Positions 1 through 11,920 of a DNA stretch of 64,000 nt are shown one piece after another (positions within the stretch are counted from its first letter, which is position 1; every line of letters begins with the position of its first letter). This stretch comes from Vanrija pseudolonga (Eukaryota > Basidiomycota > Tremellomycetes > Trichosporonales > Trichosporonaceae), in NCBI RefSeq assembly GCF_020906515.1, contig NC_085853.1:372001-436000 (forward strand), written 5' to 3'. A model generated the notes under the pieces. The model was not told the DNA's origin. It searched no databases and saw only the letters and a list, made by a program, of their open reading frames with translations. The translations under genes and the position numbers were made by a program.

Positions 1-24
1 TCGGCGTCTGCCAGCTCTGTACAA

Positions 25-31
25 GTATAAG
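25..31 (+). promoter_or_regulatory. TATA-like element upstream of the short-chain dehydrogenase
   Basis: GTATAAG lies 51 nt before the ATG at 82 but only 18 nt before the in-frame ATG at 49. If it is the TATA box, the ATG at 82 is the better start. This is inferred from position only. Confidence 0.35.
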
Positions 32-81
32 AGGGTACGTACGACTGCATGCATGCAGGCATAGCCCCCGTTCGAATCAGC

Positions 82-997
82 ATGGCCATCGATACCTCAC
101 CCCGTGCCAGCGACACCTCGCTCGACTACAAGGGTAAAATCGCCTTTGTGAGCGGCGGCGGCCGCGGCATCGGGCTGGCCATCACGCGCGCGCTGGCCAG
201 CGTCGGCGCGACCGTCGTGATCACCTGGACGTCGCGCGACCCATCAGCGGAAGCGAAGCAGATCACCGCGGATACTGGGGCGGCAGTGCACGCGTACCGC
301 TGCGCAGCGGAGGACAGCGCGCAGGTCGACGCGCTGGTCGAGCGCGTCGCCGCCGAGGTGGGGCAGGTGGACCTCGTCGTCGCCAACGCTGGCGTGTGCC
401 TGTGGCGCGACACGATCGACATGAGCGACGATGAGCTGCGCTGGATCATGGACACCAACCTCTTCGGCCCGATATACCTCGTGCGCGCGTTCGCGCGGCA
501 CTGGCTAGGCCTGCCTGCCGCTGTCGACCCGGCGGTGCGTGCCGAGCGGCCGGCAAAGCAGAACCTCAACAAGAAGATCCTGTGCATCTCGAGCATCTCG
601 GCCTTGGTGAACATGACGCCGCAGGTACAGATGGCGTACAATGCGTCCAAGGCGGGCGTGACGAGCGCCGTCAAGGTGGGTACGGCAGGGGAGGAGGGGG
701 TGGAGTGGCCGGAGGGGGGTGCTGACTCTGCTCCAGTCACTCGCCGGCGAGTGGGCCCAGTACGGCATCACGATCAACGCCATCTCCCCCGGATACGTCA
801 AGACGGACATGACGATGCACCCGCCCCCCGGGGACGGCGCGGCGTGGGTCAAGAAGTGGCGCGACATGACCCCCGTCGACCGGTTCGCCGAGCCCAGCGA
901 GATCGGCGACCTTGTCGTGCTCCTCGGCTCTGCGCGCGCGTCGAGCTTCATGACGGGGCATGATATCGTCGTGGACGGGGGGTACACTACGTACTAA
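82..997 (+). CDS. Short-chain dehydrogenase/reductase (SDR)
   Basis: Classical NAD(P)-dependent SDR oxidoreductase of about 285 residues, the usual family length. Exons are 82-675 and 737-997; the 61-nt intron has donor GTGGGT and a CTGAC branch site. The sequence shows the N-terminal Rossmann glycine motif SGGGRGIG, the NAG motif, a conserved SSIS serine stretch, and the catalytic YNASK (Tyr about 186, Lys about 190). The C-terminal part (INAISPGYVKTDM, then a closing VVDGGYT) is typical of enzymes acting on sugar alcohols or 3-oxoacyl compounds. The substrate cannot be told from sequence. An upstream in-frame ATG at 49 would add 11 residues. There is no signal peptide, so it is probably cytosolic. 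Its neighbours do not suggest a pathway. Confidence 0.9.
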
Positions 998-2188
998 CTA
1001 GTTGATGTATGTTTGGGTCGTCGGGTGTTGCGTGCCAGCACGCTTCGTGCGGTGAGCTGGGAGAGAAAGCCAAGCCTGCCGCCACTGCCACCGTACAGCC
1101 GTGTAGCCGGCCGCCTCGGGCGTGATTTCTTTTTACGTCGCGTGGAACTCGGCGGGGCGGCCACACGGGCGGCGTTGCCCTCATGACTGGGTGTCTTGGG
1201 GTGGCAATGCCACGCGCTGTGATCATTGCGAGTGGAATGAAGGAGGTGTCAGTTTACAAGCGAGCGAGCGCGCTGCCAAGTGCTTGTTGACACGTCAGCG
1301 AGGCCAGGCACATTCTTGGAACCCGACGTTTCAGTGATCGGGCAGTGAGTAGGGAGGGCCCAGACATCAGTACGGTGCTCGAGGATGATTGACCGCACTG
1401 GGTGCCTCTGACCGCGATGACTGCTGCTGCAATGGAGGTTGAAAGCACGAGCTGTAGGTGTTAGATCAGCGCCTGGGTGGTTGCCGACGCCCGCCGACAA
1501 AGGCAGCCGCGGGCCGAGAAACACGCCATGATCAGGGGAGGCGCCGAGGTGCGTGCATAGTGTGTATCTCTAGACGAGGCATGAAGCAGCGAGGCTGGCT
1601 GCATTGATCCTGATTGAGTGAATGCTGCTGCTGAATGCTTGCTTGCCTCGTTTGAGGATGAAGCCTGCCGGGAGGCATGGATTGCTGTCGCTGTTGCTCT
1701 CAACGTCATGCGGGCCCGGTAGTGTCACAATGTGCATTCGTCATTGTCATTTCATGCCGGCATGCTTCAGGTCGATTCCATTCCATTAACATCCACAGCC
1801 TCTGCTCACCTGCCTTGCCTGCACTCTGACTTTACTTTACTAACAGTCGCACTTGTTTCAGCGTTTACCGTTTCGGGGTGCTACTGCCGCCGTGCTGGCC
1901 GGCCGTGCTACTCACCTCTCTCAGCCCCCGCCCGGCCCTGGAGCCATCGAACCTGACACCCACCCATGACACCCTCACCCTCTGCTCGTCGTGATGATCC
2001 TGCCAAGACCAAGTGGGCAGCTGGGCAAGGTGCGGCCATCGCTGCCAGCGGCGTCACGACACGTTTAAATAGACCAGAGCAAGCTCCATCTCGGTGTCCA
2101 TCGCCCACAACCTTGCCTGTGCAGCTGCATCCACACTCGCAACGCCTCTACTAGACTACTACTACCCCAAAACACACCCCTACGCACC
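998..2188. other. Intergenic region with TATA-like box before the PI-PLC gene
   Basis: No ORF here has splice-consistent, family-like sequence. TTTAAATA at 2064-2071, about 120 nt before the next start, is a plausible TATA element for the downstream gene. Confidence 0.5.
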
Positions 2189-3881
2189 ATGCCAATCCGC
2201 ATCATCCCCACCGGCGGCATCGAGGTCCGCGGCGCGTCCATCAACGGCGGCGACGCCCAGCTCCAGAACGACGGCAACGCACGTGTCGTCGACGACCAGG
2301 GCCAGACGGTGACTGTCCGCTTCGACCGCGGCGGCGAGGGCCAGTTCGACGTCCTCCAGCCGTCCGACGCCGAGCGCCAGCGCGGCTGGGCCCGCCTCGA
2401 CACGCAGGGCAACGGCAGCGTGATCGCCTACCGCGTCGACGACAACGTCGTGCTGCTTCCCCGCCCTGACCTCGAGAACTGGCAGAGCCACCTCCCCGAC
2501 GACCGCGCCCTCGCCGACCTCTCGACCCCGGGTACCCACGAGAGCGCGTCGCTCAGCGGTGGTGAGTGTGCGATGAGTTGATTGGGGAGGAGCGGGTAGG
2601 GTGTGATGCGGCGTCGAGATGCGCCGCTTGACGTCAGTGGCGGGGCGGTGGTGGCGACGGCCAGTGTGATGCGCTGGCGGATGCTCAAGCGAGCATCGAC
2701 ACGGCCACGACGACGCCGAGCAAGCGGAGCAGCGCCGAGAGCGAACGAGCAAGCGAGCTACCGAGTTTGCTTGCTCCACCAGCACTGTTGCCCTGCCCTG
2801 CCCACCCCGCCTCACTTCCGTCGGACTAAACTAACACCCCGCCAGGCTTCATCTCCATCTGCCACACCGAGGACGTCCGCACCCAGCTCCAGCAGGGCAT
2901 CCGCTTCCTCGACATCCGTCTCAAGGTTGTCAACGGAGAGCTTCAGAGTGAGTGGGGTGAGGAGGGGGAGGTGTGAGGGGGAGGGAGGTACGGGCTGGGT
3001 CGCGCCTGCCTTTCTTCCCCGCCTCCCTAACTGGCAGGCCCCTGCCGCCGGCATCGCGTTCCCGCTGACACCCCCTTGCAGCCTACCACGGCATCCAGCC
3101 TCAGAACTCGAACCTCCGCGAGCAGATTGGCTGGGTCAACGACTTCCTCCGCGGCCACAACCGCGAGGCCGTCTTCGTCTCGATCAAGCAGGAGAACGAC
3201 GACAACCCGGACTTTGGCCGCCTCGTCGAGGAGGCCTTCAAGGAGGGCGGCCTGACGCGCTGGGACGAGACCCTGCCCACGCTCGGCGAGGCGCGCGGCA
3301 AGGCCATCCTCTTCTCGCGCTACCACAAGAACGAGGACAGCCAGTACCCGAACGGCATGGGCATCCACCCGACCACGTGGCCCGACAACAATGAGGGCTT
3401 CGACTGGGACTGCAACGGCACGCCGTTCCGCACGCAGGACGTGTACGACACGGGCGACATTGGCACCAAGACCAACATTCTCATCCGCCACATCGAGTCG
3501 ACGACCGACCCCCGCGGCAACGGCCTCGGCAACAACCACCCCTTCACGCTGTCGTTTGCGACCGCCGCCAAGTTCCCCCAGAGCCCGCCCCAGTGGATGG
3601 CGAGCGGCTCGGGCTCGGGCATGGGCGTGAGCAAGGTGCTTGGTAACCTGACCAGCCTGTTCGGCGGCGGCGGTGGCGGTGGTGGTGACAACGGCGGCGG
3701 CAATGCCGGCCCCCAGGGCGGCGTCAACTCGCGCCTCGCGTACTGGCTCCTCCAGCGCGCGGCCGAGGGCAAGCGCCCCCGCGCGACCATCATGCTCGAC
3801 TTTTACCGCGAGACGGGCGGCGGCGATGCCGGTATCTCTGAGCTGATCGCCGCGCTCAACTACATCAACACGAACGAGTAG
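2189..3881 (+). CDS. PI-specific phospholipase C, X domain (bacterial-type)
   Basis: Single-X-domain PI-PLC-like protein of 424 residues; enzymes of this type cleave phosphatidylinositol or GPI head groups. Exons are 2189-2561, 2846-2947 and 3082-3881, with unusually long introns for this window (284 and 134 nt). An N-terminal region of about 100 residues precedes STPGTHES, which holds the first catalytic His (about residue 116). FLDIRL follows, and then TYHGI with the second His (about 161). A poly-Gly loop (GGGGGGGG, at about 3664-3690) interrupts the C-terminal half. There is no Y or C2 domain, so this is the small bacterial/fungal type rather than signalling PLC-beta or -delta. No clear signal peptide is present, so the location is unknown. 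Confidence 0.88.
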
Positions 3882-4393
3882 GAGTAGACACGTGGTTGCG
3901 TGGTGATAGCAGATCTGAAGAAGTAAACTTTGTGTATGGACCTTTCTTGTGCCCATGTCCCGATTCGTGATTATAGTAGTTGCCGCGGTCGTGAGGGCTG
4001 GGCCTTCGCTGCATACTGCGCACATTCCTCGCCGTGTCCTGCGCCGCCCAGCTGCTCCAGTCAGTCGTACATGGCCGCCGCGGTGCAGTCCCCGCTGTTG
4101 TTCGGTCGTTCACACGCCGGCGCCAGTGCCAGCGCCATCGAATGCCGCCACGAATGCCAAGCCCTTCGACAATCCTCCGAGGTCATCATCTCGTCAGTTG
4201 ATCGCGCGGCATCCAGACAGAGAGTCAGCAGCAGCGTCAGTTGACCTGCTCTCACTCACTGCCCGACATTCTCGGCCACGCAATGATTTGATAGGACCTA
4301 TAAGGCACAGACAGTCTGGAGGTGCAGGACGCTCGCTGGCTTCTTTCTCCCGAGCACCACTCACCTCACAGCCCACCCACCGCCACCACCACA
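3882..4393. other. Intergenic region and carboxylesterase promoter
   Basis: No gene is seen. CTATAAGG at 4298-4305 lies about 90 nt before the carboxylesterase ATG and is a plausible TATA box. Confidence 0.5.
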
Positions 4394-6414
4394 ATGCGCG
4401 CGTTGCTGCTGCTCGCCGCGTCGCTCACTGGGGTCCTTGCGCAGTGCAGGACGACATGGAACGGCACCGAGCTCCAAGGCACGCTCGAGGCCGGCGCGTG
4501 CCGCTACTCGGTGCGCTATGGCACTGCTGGCCGCTGGGCGCCCCCCGAAGCAGCAACCTCGCAGGAGTAAGCCGTCGTCTCGTCGTCTCGCACACCGCTG
4601 ACCGGTCGTAGCGGGCTCAGTGCGGGGTCGTGGCCGCCCATCTGTCCCCAGGCGGCCGACAGCGACGACGTTCAGATCCTCTCGGAGAAGCGGCAGGAGG
4701 ACTGCCTTATGCTCGTGGTCTGGGCGCCGCCGAACGCGACGAGCACGTCGTCGCTGCCCGTTTTCTTCTGGTACGTGCGCGGCCCAGCGCACGCACAGCT
4801 AACGACGGCAGGGCACACGGCGGCGCGTTCGTCTCGGGCTCGGCGTCGTCGGCGGGCATGAACGGCGCGGCGTTCGCGGCAGACGGCATCGTGTCCGTGT
4901 TCGTGCAGTACCGCCTCGGCGCGCTCGGCTTCCTCCCGCCCCCGATCGCGGAGAGCAGCAACGACCCCAACCTGGCCGTCATGGACGTCGTGCTCGCGCT
5001 CCGCGTGGTGCGGGACAATATCCGCGCGGCGGGTGGGGACCCGGGGCGCGTGACGGTCGGCGGGCAGAGCGCCGGCGCGACGCTGATACGGAGTGAGTAG
5101 CCGCAAGAGAGCTCGCTGACGCAAGGCCTGTTCGGCACGCCGTCGGCCCAAGGCCTGTTCCACGGCGTCGTCCTCCAGTCTGACCCCCTCGTGCGTGGGC
5201 TGATGCCGCAGCGCTGACGGCAGAACTACGGCCTCCAGTCGCGCCAGAACCAGCTAGACATGCAAAACTACTTCTACAACAGCCCGAACGGCTCGTTCCC
5301 CCACTGCGCCGACATGGGCTGCTACGCCAAGGTGCCGCTCGACACGCTCATCGCGTGGCAGGCGTACGTGAACAACACGGCGCCGTTCATGATCCCCGGG
5401 GTGGCGTTTGGCCTCGGTGAGTCGCGGGTCGAGTCGTGCGGCCGCTAGCTGACGCACGACGCAGTCTTCCGGCCGCAGTACGGCACCCAGACAATCCCCC
5501 ACGACCCGACGAACGCGCTGTGGAGCGGCAACGCGTCCCGCCTGTCGCTTGACCCCGCGATCCCCGTGCTCGCGACGACGGTGAAGAACGAGGCGGGGTA
5601 TCTCGTCGGCGTGCTCATCCCCGTGCCCATCCCGGCCAGTGCACAGCTCGCAAACTTCACGCTGCGCAAGGTCGTTGGCCCGGAGCGCGCCGACGTGATC
5701 CTCACGTCGGGGCTGTACCCCCTCCAAGAGGGGCTCGACGGGCTCCGCGGGACAATCGACCATGTCATCACGGACGGCGCGTGGCACTGCGTCACGCGCG
5801 CCATGTTCCGCCGCTGGGCTGGCGCCGGGGGGCGCGTGTATCTGGGCACGTTTACGCGTGGGCTTATCTACCTCTACAACGCGTTCAATGACTACTGCCG
5901 CATGCCAGGGGTGGTGTGCCATGGTGTGAGTAGGGCGACGCAAGGCGAGGATGACTGACAAAGCTCCAGGACGACATCTACCCGGTGTTCTCGTCCCAGC
6001 CCAACCCGACGGCAGACAACGCGACATATGTGAGTGGTCCCACGGGGGCAGTGCCAACACAACGCGCAGGAAACCACAATCCGCACCTACTGGTCCACGT
6101 TCATCAAGACGGGCTCGCCGAGCGCAGACTCTCATTCCTGGCCGCAGTGGACGCCCAACTCGACCGACGGCGAGGTGACCAACCTCGGCAAGGCGACCGA
6201 CATGCCGCTGTGCCCCGCCGACTTTTGGGGGAGTAAGGTCAAGTTCGACTTCCAGATGTACAGCAGCAACGACACGGGGATCCTCCCTGCGCGGGGTAAG
6301 AACGGGTCGGCGTCGTCAACGCCTGGGAAGAAGCCTGGCGCGGCTTTGGGTGCGGTGGGGGTCGAGCCGCTGGTGGTGGCCTTGTGGGCTGTTGGGTGCC
6401 TCCTCGTTGTCTGA
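4394..6414 (+). CDS. Secreted type-B carboxylesterase/lipase, probably GPI-anchored
   Basis: Alpha/beta-hydrolase of the type-B carboxylesterase family, 578 residues, about the family's usual length. Exons are 4394-4566, 4612-4770, 4812-5092, 5126-5190, 5224-5416, 5465-5925, 5970-6029 and 6070-6414. The N terminus (MRALLLLAASLTGVLAQ) is a signal peptide. The oxyanion-hole motif is HGG in AHGGAF, the nucleophile Ser lies in GQSAG (about 196), a likely acid Glu is in NEAG (about 332), and the catalytic His is in CHGDD (about 442). The C terminus has a Ser/Gly/Lys-rich spacer and a hydrophobic end (ALWAVGCLLVV), a pattern fitting GPI anchoring. It would therefore act at the cell surface on an ester that cannot be named. 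The 40-nt intron at 6030-6069 is among the shortest here. Confidence 0.9.
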
Positions 6415-6516
6415 AGGACCGACTGCAGGGACGTGGACAGGATACATACTATATAGTAAAGGTTAATAGACTCGGACGGAACGAGTGATGATGACTCCGG
6501 GGCAACGATGCATCTC

Positions 6517-6996
6517 TTACTCGGCGGCACAGTCGCGCACCTCTGCCCAGTCGAGCACGAGTTCCCGCTCGGCAAAGAACCACAGGTCGCCAACCTTCTC
6601 AAAGACATCAAGATACCTAAGGCTCGCGACCATGATCTTGCGCTTCCCGCCCTCCTTGTACAGGTGGTGCGCGATGGTATAGCTCTCGCCCGTGGCCTTG
6701 CCCTCGGCCGTAAAAGTGACCGTCTGCTGCCCGTTGAAGTGCGTCGTCGCGTCGTACTTGTTCAAGTCCGCAAAGACAGGCGCGAGGCTCTCGGCCCCAG
6801 TGAGCACGTACGACGGCTCGCTGCCCGGTCCCGCCATGAAGACTGAGAACTTGGTGTTGGTCGTGAAGAGGCTCTGCTGCCCCTTGGCGTCGCGCCGGTC
6901 CGCGCAGTGCGCGTACGCGTCGAACAACTCGCGGATCGCGAGGCGGTCGGCCGTCTCTTGCGGGGTGATGGGGGTGCGCGGGGTGCGGTTGACCAT
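6517..6996 (-). CDS. SnoaL-like (NTF2-fold) protein
   Basis: Intronless gene for about 159 residues, starting MVNRTPRT. The pattern fits the SnoaL-like/NTF2-like superfamily: an N-terminal helix with AIRELFDAYAHCADRRD, a central THFNGQQTVTF strand region, HHLYKEGGKRKI, and a closing WFFAERELVLDWAE. Many members are small hydrolases or cyclases, others only bind ligands, so no substrate is offered. A TATAAA on the minus strand (7094-7099) lies about 98 nt upstream of this start, which favours it over the in-frame ATG at 7080. It converges tail to tail with the carboxylesterase (102 nt apart). Confidence 0.8.
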   Translation of the reverse strand: MVNRTPRTPITPQETADRLAIRELFDAYAHCADRRDAKGQQSLFTTNTKFSVFMAGPGSEPSYVLTGAESLAPVFADLNKYDATTHFNGQQTVTFTAEGKATGESYTIAHHLYKEGGKRKIMVASLRYLDVFEKVGDLWFFAERELVLDWAEVRDCAAE

Positions 6997-7093
6997 GGCG
7001 TGGGGTGGGGGCTTGTGGTGGTGGCTGGGCTGCTCGTGTCGCTCTTGGGGCGGCTGTGTTGTCGTGCAGCTCGCTGTCACTCTCGCAGCCCTC

Positions 7094-7099
7094 TTTATA
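7094..7099 (-). promoter_or_regulatory. TATA box of the SnoaL-like gene
   Basis: TATAAA on the minus strand, about 98 nt upstream of the start at 6996. The spacing is normal for the fungal genes in this window. Confidence 0.45.
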
Positions 7100-7466
7100 C
7101 TCGCCCATTCATCGCCGCAAGCGAGCCGACGACGTCAGAATTCCAAGATCCCTCCCACACGGGTTGCCCGTCGGCAGCTCCAACCCTTGACGTCATACAC
7201 ATGCCACTCTTCCGCCGTCGGTCTCGCAGCGCGATCCTTATCCTCGGCGCCGTCGGGCAGCTGGGCAGCGCTCAAGAGCGGCTCGCGGACCACTGACTCC
7301 GACGACCGTCTTTGGCGAATGAGGTTTCGACGAACAATCTGAACCGAGCCCAAGCTCTGCCCGCGGCGATAGCACCATCGCCTCGCCATGGCCGACGGCT
7401 TCGGCCTCTCCCTCGGCGACTTGCCAACACGACACCCAATACATTGCCTAGAGTTACAGTTTACGA

Positions 7467-7480
7467 CCCCCCCCCCCCCC
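7467..7480. repeat. Poly-C run of 14
   Basis: Homopolymer C14 just downstream of the epimerase-GT47 stop codon. It is a mononucleotide slippage tract with no visible function. Confidence 0.8.
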
Positions 7481-7493
7481 TACCCACGCCCGT

Positions 7494-10400
7494 CTATACA
7501 GGATACTTTGTCTGTTGCAGCAGCGCGGCGTTGTGCATGGCGTAGTAGAACGGCCCGCGCAGGTTCTGGTCGAGGTTCTCGTGCAGCTTGCCCTCGGCCG
7601 GGTACAGGAACGCGTCGCGCACCAGCATCAGGTTGGCCTGCATCCGCTGAATGTCCTCCCACGTGTAGGAGAGCAGGATGGTCTCAAAGTGGTCAATGTC
7701 AATGTCGTTGACCTGGATCGAGAACTTGGCCCAGTCGAGCATGTCCCAGAAGGGGTGCTGGGTCTGGTCGCCGATAAGCACTGGGATGCAGCCGCTGGGC
7801 ATGGTTAGCTGGGCCAGACTTGACGACCGTCACACGCCACTTACGCGTAGATAACATCAATGGTACGCGTCGCCCACCCCGTCGTACCCCTCGGCAGAGG
7901 ACAAAACACGGTGTCCCCAATCGTGTCCATGTAGTCGGCCTCGGCGCCATCAGGGTACAGCTTCATGCGTCCCCAGAACACGTCGAGGTCGTTGCCGCCC
8001 TCGAGGTTGCCCCGGATTGTCCGGTACGGCCGGTCGCACTGGAGTTTCTGGCGCACGCTCGTGCCTGCGCCATTCGGCGAGCCCTTGAACGTCGTCAGGA
8101 TGGACCGCAGACGACTCGGCGTCACGTCCGAGATCTTGCCGAACCGCTCGCGCAGCTTGTCCTGCAGACATGTCCTTGCAGGGATCACCACGTCCTGGTC
8201 CATAAAGTAGCACGGGCTGTTGAGGTCGCCCATCGGCTGCCACGACGACGCGCGAATGAGCGCCTCGTTTGGCGAGCTGTGCTGCCGGATGTGGTAGAGA
8301 TGGTGCAGGATCGTGTTGCACCGTCCCCAGTCGAACGTGAACGGCACAATCATGCGCGAGGTGTCGAACGGCTTGGGGATGTTGTGTGTGAGGGCGTTTT
8401 GTGCCCACTCGACGACTGGAGGGAACTGTGGGTTAGTCAGGCAAGATACTCTCAACCCACCCTAAGTGTGTACTCCCAGTGGGGGAGGAAGACGAGCGTC
8501 CTGCCGTCGAGCTCGACGGGCTGGCTCAGCTCCTTGGCACCCCGCTCCATGACACTGTCGGCAGAGTAGCAGCCATGCGACTCGGTCTGCAAGCGGTCAT
8601 AGTGGTCGGGGTTGTTGTCGCGGTCTTCCTGCGCCTCGTCGGGGAGTCTTGTGACGTTGATGGGCCACCAGTCGGGGTTACGGCTGAGCCAGCGGCGGGC
8701 ACCGGGCCGAAGCACATTCTGCCACGAGCTGCGCTCGACCTGCGCCACCAGTGCGCCGGGGTTCTTGGTCTCAATCTTCTCCCAGTCGACTGTCAGGTGG
8801 GGCTGGTAGCTCAGATCCGGCGTGTTCGCAAACGGCGCGAACGGGAAGCGCAGCCGCGGCACACACGACGCCTGGCCGCACGCGCAGTCGCCCGTGTCCA
8901 AGCACACGGTCGGGTGGTCGCACAGGTTGGTGCAGACGTCGCGGCCGCGCATGCGCCAGTCGTGCGGCTCGCCGGCCGGCATGGGCGCCTCGGCAATGTC
9001 GATCGGCTTGGGGTACGCCATGAGCAGGTCGAGGCGCGAGCGGACCACCGCCTGCGCCTGTCTCAGGCGCTGGCACATGCGCTTGGGCTGGGACGCGTCG
9101 AAGGCGCGCTTGGTCGACGTGCTCTCGTCGAGAATTGCCGCCGCGAGCGGGTCCTGCCTGAACCCAGGCCATCCGGGCTCCCTGTTCGGGCAGCAGAACG
9201 GCGTGAACCGGAAGGTGTTGGTCGACTTGGGGTCGAGGCTACGCCGGCGCTGGTCAAACCCGTTATCGTGGGTGATGACTGGCGCGCCGGAGGCGGTCGT
9301 GAGCGACACATGCCCCGTCTCCTCGTCGACTTCGGCGAGGAACTCGCGCGTGGTGGTGTACCCATCCGGCGCCTCAAAGTACCACTCCTTGTTGGTGTTC
9401 CTCGCGGTCCCCTTGAGCATGACGCTCGCCTGCTTCTTGCCAAACTTCTTGATCTCAAACTCCCACGCTGTGGGCATGTCCGAGTCGACCCACTCGTACG
9501 CGGGCGGGTCGGCGAGCTTGTCGTGCTGGTTGGGGTCGAAGCGGTTCGCCTCGCGGAGGAAGGCGTACCGCGGCTCGCCGCCAAAGTCGCCCGCGACGGT
9601 GCCCGTGCACCCGTTGAGGCTGATCAGGTCCTTGAGCGTGAAGCTCCGCGGGCGCTTGCAGTCGCGCCCAATCTTGTGGTACAGGTAGTCGGTCGTGTCG
9701 GTGAGGTAGGCGATCGCGAGCCGGTGCAGGCCCTGGTCAATGCTCACCTGGGCTTCGTAGCCCAGCACTTCTCGCGCGCGCAGAGTGCTACCCACGTACT
9801 TGTCCGGGAAGCGGTTGTCGCCGGGCAGCGTCTGGATAGGGGAGCTCGAGTTTGTCAGGTGCAGGATCTTGCGGATGAGCTTGATCGCCGACGTCGAGTT
9901 GTTGGTGCCGATGTTGAACACTTCGGCCTGAGACGCTGTGTGGTCCTTGGCCTTGCGACGCTCCTCGAGGCGGTTGACTGCGAGGCCGAACGCGTTGACG
10001 ACGTCCTGGATGTTGACCATGTCGAGCTGGAGAGAGTCAGCGCTGCCTCCCACAGCTCATACCCACGTCCTGGTCGCCGCCCACAATCTGGATGGTACGG
10101 TGCGCGAGCGCCTGCGTCATGATGGCCGGGATGAGCCGTTCACGGTGGTCAAAGTTGCTGCCGTAGACGTTGGACAGGCGGAGCATGATCACGTCGAGCG
10201 GCTTCTGGGGCGAGAGGGTCGGCGAGCGCTCCGCAATGCCGGCGAGGAAGCGCGTGATGGTGACCTCGGCGTCGGCCTTGGACTGGCCGTACACGTTGGC
10301 GGCCTGGTGCGGCGTGTCCTCTGGCACGGGGTAGTTGTCCGCCTTGCCATACACCTAGACGCGTAAGCTATGCTGCACCCCCGCGCCGCACTCACCTCGC

Positions 10401-11092
10401 GCGAGCTCGCCTGGATAAACCAGCTACCGGTAAACTCCTCGAGCACGATCTGCGTTCCCCGCACATTGACGTCGGTGCAGTCGCGCTCGTTCTCGAGACA
10501 CCAGAGCACACGGCTGACGGCTGCCAAGTGGATCACGCCGACCACGTCCTTGGTCATGGCCGTGCGCAGCTTGGTGCGGTCGCGGATATCGCCCTTGACG
10601 TGCCGCAGGTCCACCTTGGGGAAGTCGCGTCGGATAGCCTTGAACTCGTCCGGGTGGAAGATGAGGTCGTAGACTGTGACTGGGGTGCCGGCGGAGAGGA
10701 GACGGCGGATGACCTGCTTGCCTGGGGGTGTGAGCGGCAGAGCAGCGTTGCTACAAGCTGTATCCCGAGCTCGACCGAGTCCACTCACCAATCATGCCCC
10801 CACCGCCAGTGATAAGAACGCGTCCCTGCGCGCTCGGGAGGACGGGCCGGTGGTCCTCCATGAACTGCGTGTCGTAGTCTGAGAGCTCGATGTCATGGTG
10901 GACGGAGTAGCTCGCGTCGCTGTCGTCGTAGCTGCCGCGTGATGTCGTGACAAGGTCCTGCGCGCGTTAGCTAGCTGGGTGATGGGGGAGATAGCCCACC
11001 TGGTTCTGTAGGGCGACGAGGACGAGCGACAAGACGACGACGCCGATGACCGCCCACCGCCATTGTCGCGGCCTGGGGGTCGCGAAGCGCAT
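7494..11092 (-). CDS. Epimerase/dehydratase-exostosin (GT47) fusion, type II membrane protein
   Basis: Seven exons (11092-11000, 10957-10789, 10721-10396, 10354-10067, 10026-8461, 8425-7845, 7794-7494) encode 1107 residues. Residues about 12-28 form one transmembrane anchor with a short basic N terminus, as in Golgi type II enzymes. Residues about 75-400 are an extended-SDR sugar-nucleotide epimerase/dehydratase domain: GGGGMIG cofactor loop, SSREVYG, then YGQSK as the catalytic YxxxK. A middle segment without recognised family follows. At about 655-690 is a Cys-rich EGF-like patch (C-x3-C, CLDTGDCAC). The C-terminal 400 residues resemble exostosin-like GT47 transferases, with GCIPVLIGD, LDWAKFSI and a final helix rich in Arg/Met. 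A Golgi or ER enzyme that makes or modifies a nucleotide sugar and transfers it to a wall or capsule glycan is inferred. Every exon junction keeps frame, so the fusion does not rest on a forced join. Confidence 0.85.
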
Positions 11093-11920
11093 GGCGAGGG
11101 TGATAGTAGTGATGGGGGCTAGATTGTGTGCAACGACGACAACGGCGACTGCGCGATGTAGATCAGCAAAGTGGTGCGGTCGGTGGAGGGACGACGAGGA
11201 CGAGGACGAGGGCGGGCGCCAGCAGCCAGCCAGCCAGTGTGGGCAAAACACTCGCCGACGCCGCCCCCCTTCCATGGGCGTGTCGTCGCGCAAAGCTGCT
11301 CGCTGTCCAGCAGCACCTGAATGAGAAGAGCGCGCCGAGACATGGCGTCGAGCATGCATCCCTTGCTGCTGCTTGCTGCTTGTCGATGTGCACGTCCAGA
11401 GCTGGCTGGTGGCTTTTTTGATCCTCGACGCCATCAGGATATTATTTTTGACAAACGCCACTCTTTCATTCATTCCTATTCTGACTTACGGCATCGCGGC
11501 TCACTGACAACTCACTGCTGCTTACAGGAATCAGCAAGTCCAGATCCTGGAATGGGGCTTGATGGCGCTCGGTGGGCTTGGGCGGCGTCCAGCCTCGGTG
11601 CGTGCGTGGGTGCGGGCGTGCACGGTTAGACTGTCATGCAGCTAGCCAGCTCGGGAACACGGCCGAGGGCTCCGAGACACTCGCTGCACGCACGGCTGAC
11701 AGCAGTGAGACATGTCCGAGCGCCGAGAGCCGACGTGAGCGAGCAAGCACACAGTCATCTCATGCAGCATCGCCGCCGCACTGCAAATAGCGACGGCGCG
11801 AGTGCGTAAGTTACGACGCTGGACGCGTCGTTCGAGTAGAGTTTAGGCGAGAGCCCCCATTTATGGCTGTCCTGGGTGGCTCAGGGGGGCTTACCATATC
11901 CCTGGACACATCGACCTGGG
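11093..11920. other. Intergenic region
   Basis: Promoter region of the epimerase-GT47 gene and 3' side of the acidic orphan gene. No further coding or RNA gene is seen. Confidence 0.5.

Noticed and set aside
8479-10122. 547-residue plus-strand ORF
   Set aside because: It lies fully antisense to the largest exon of the epimerase-GT47 gene. Its Arg/Val/Ala-rich content is the usual shadow of GC-ending codons, and no motif is seen.
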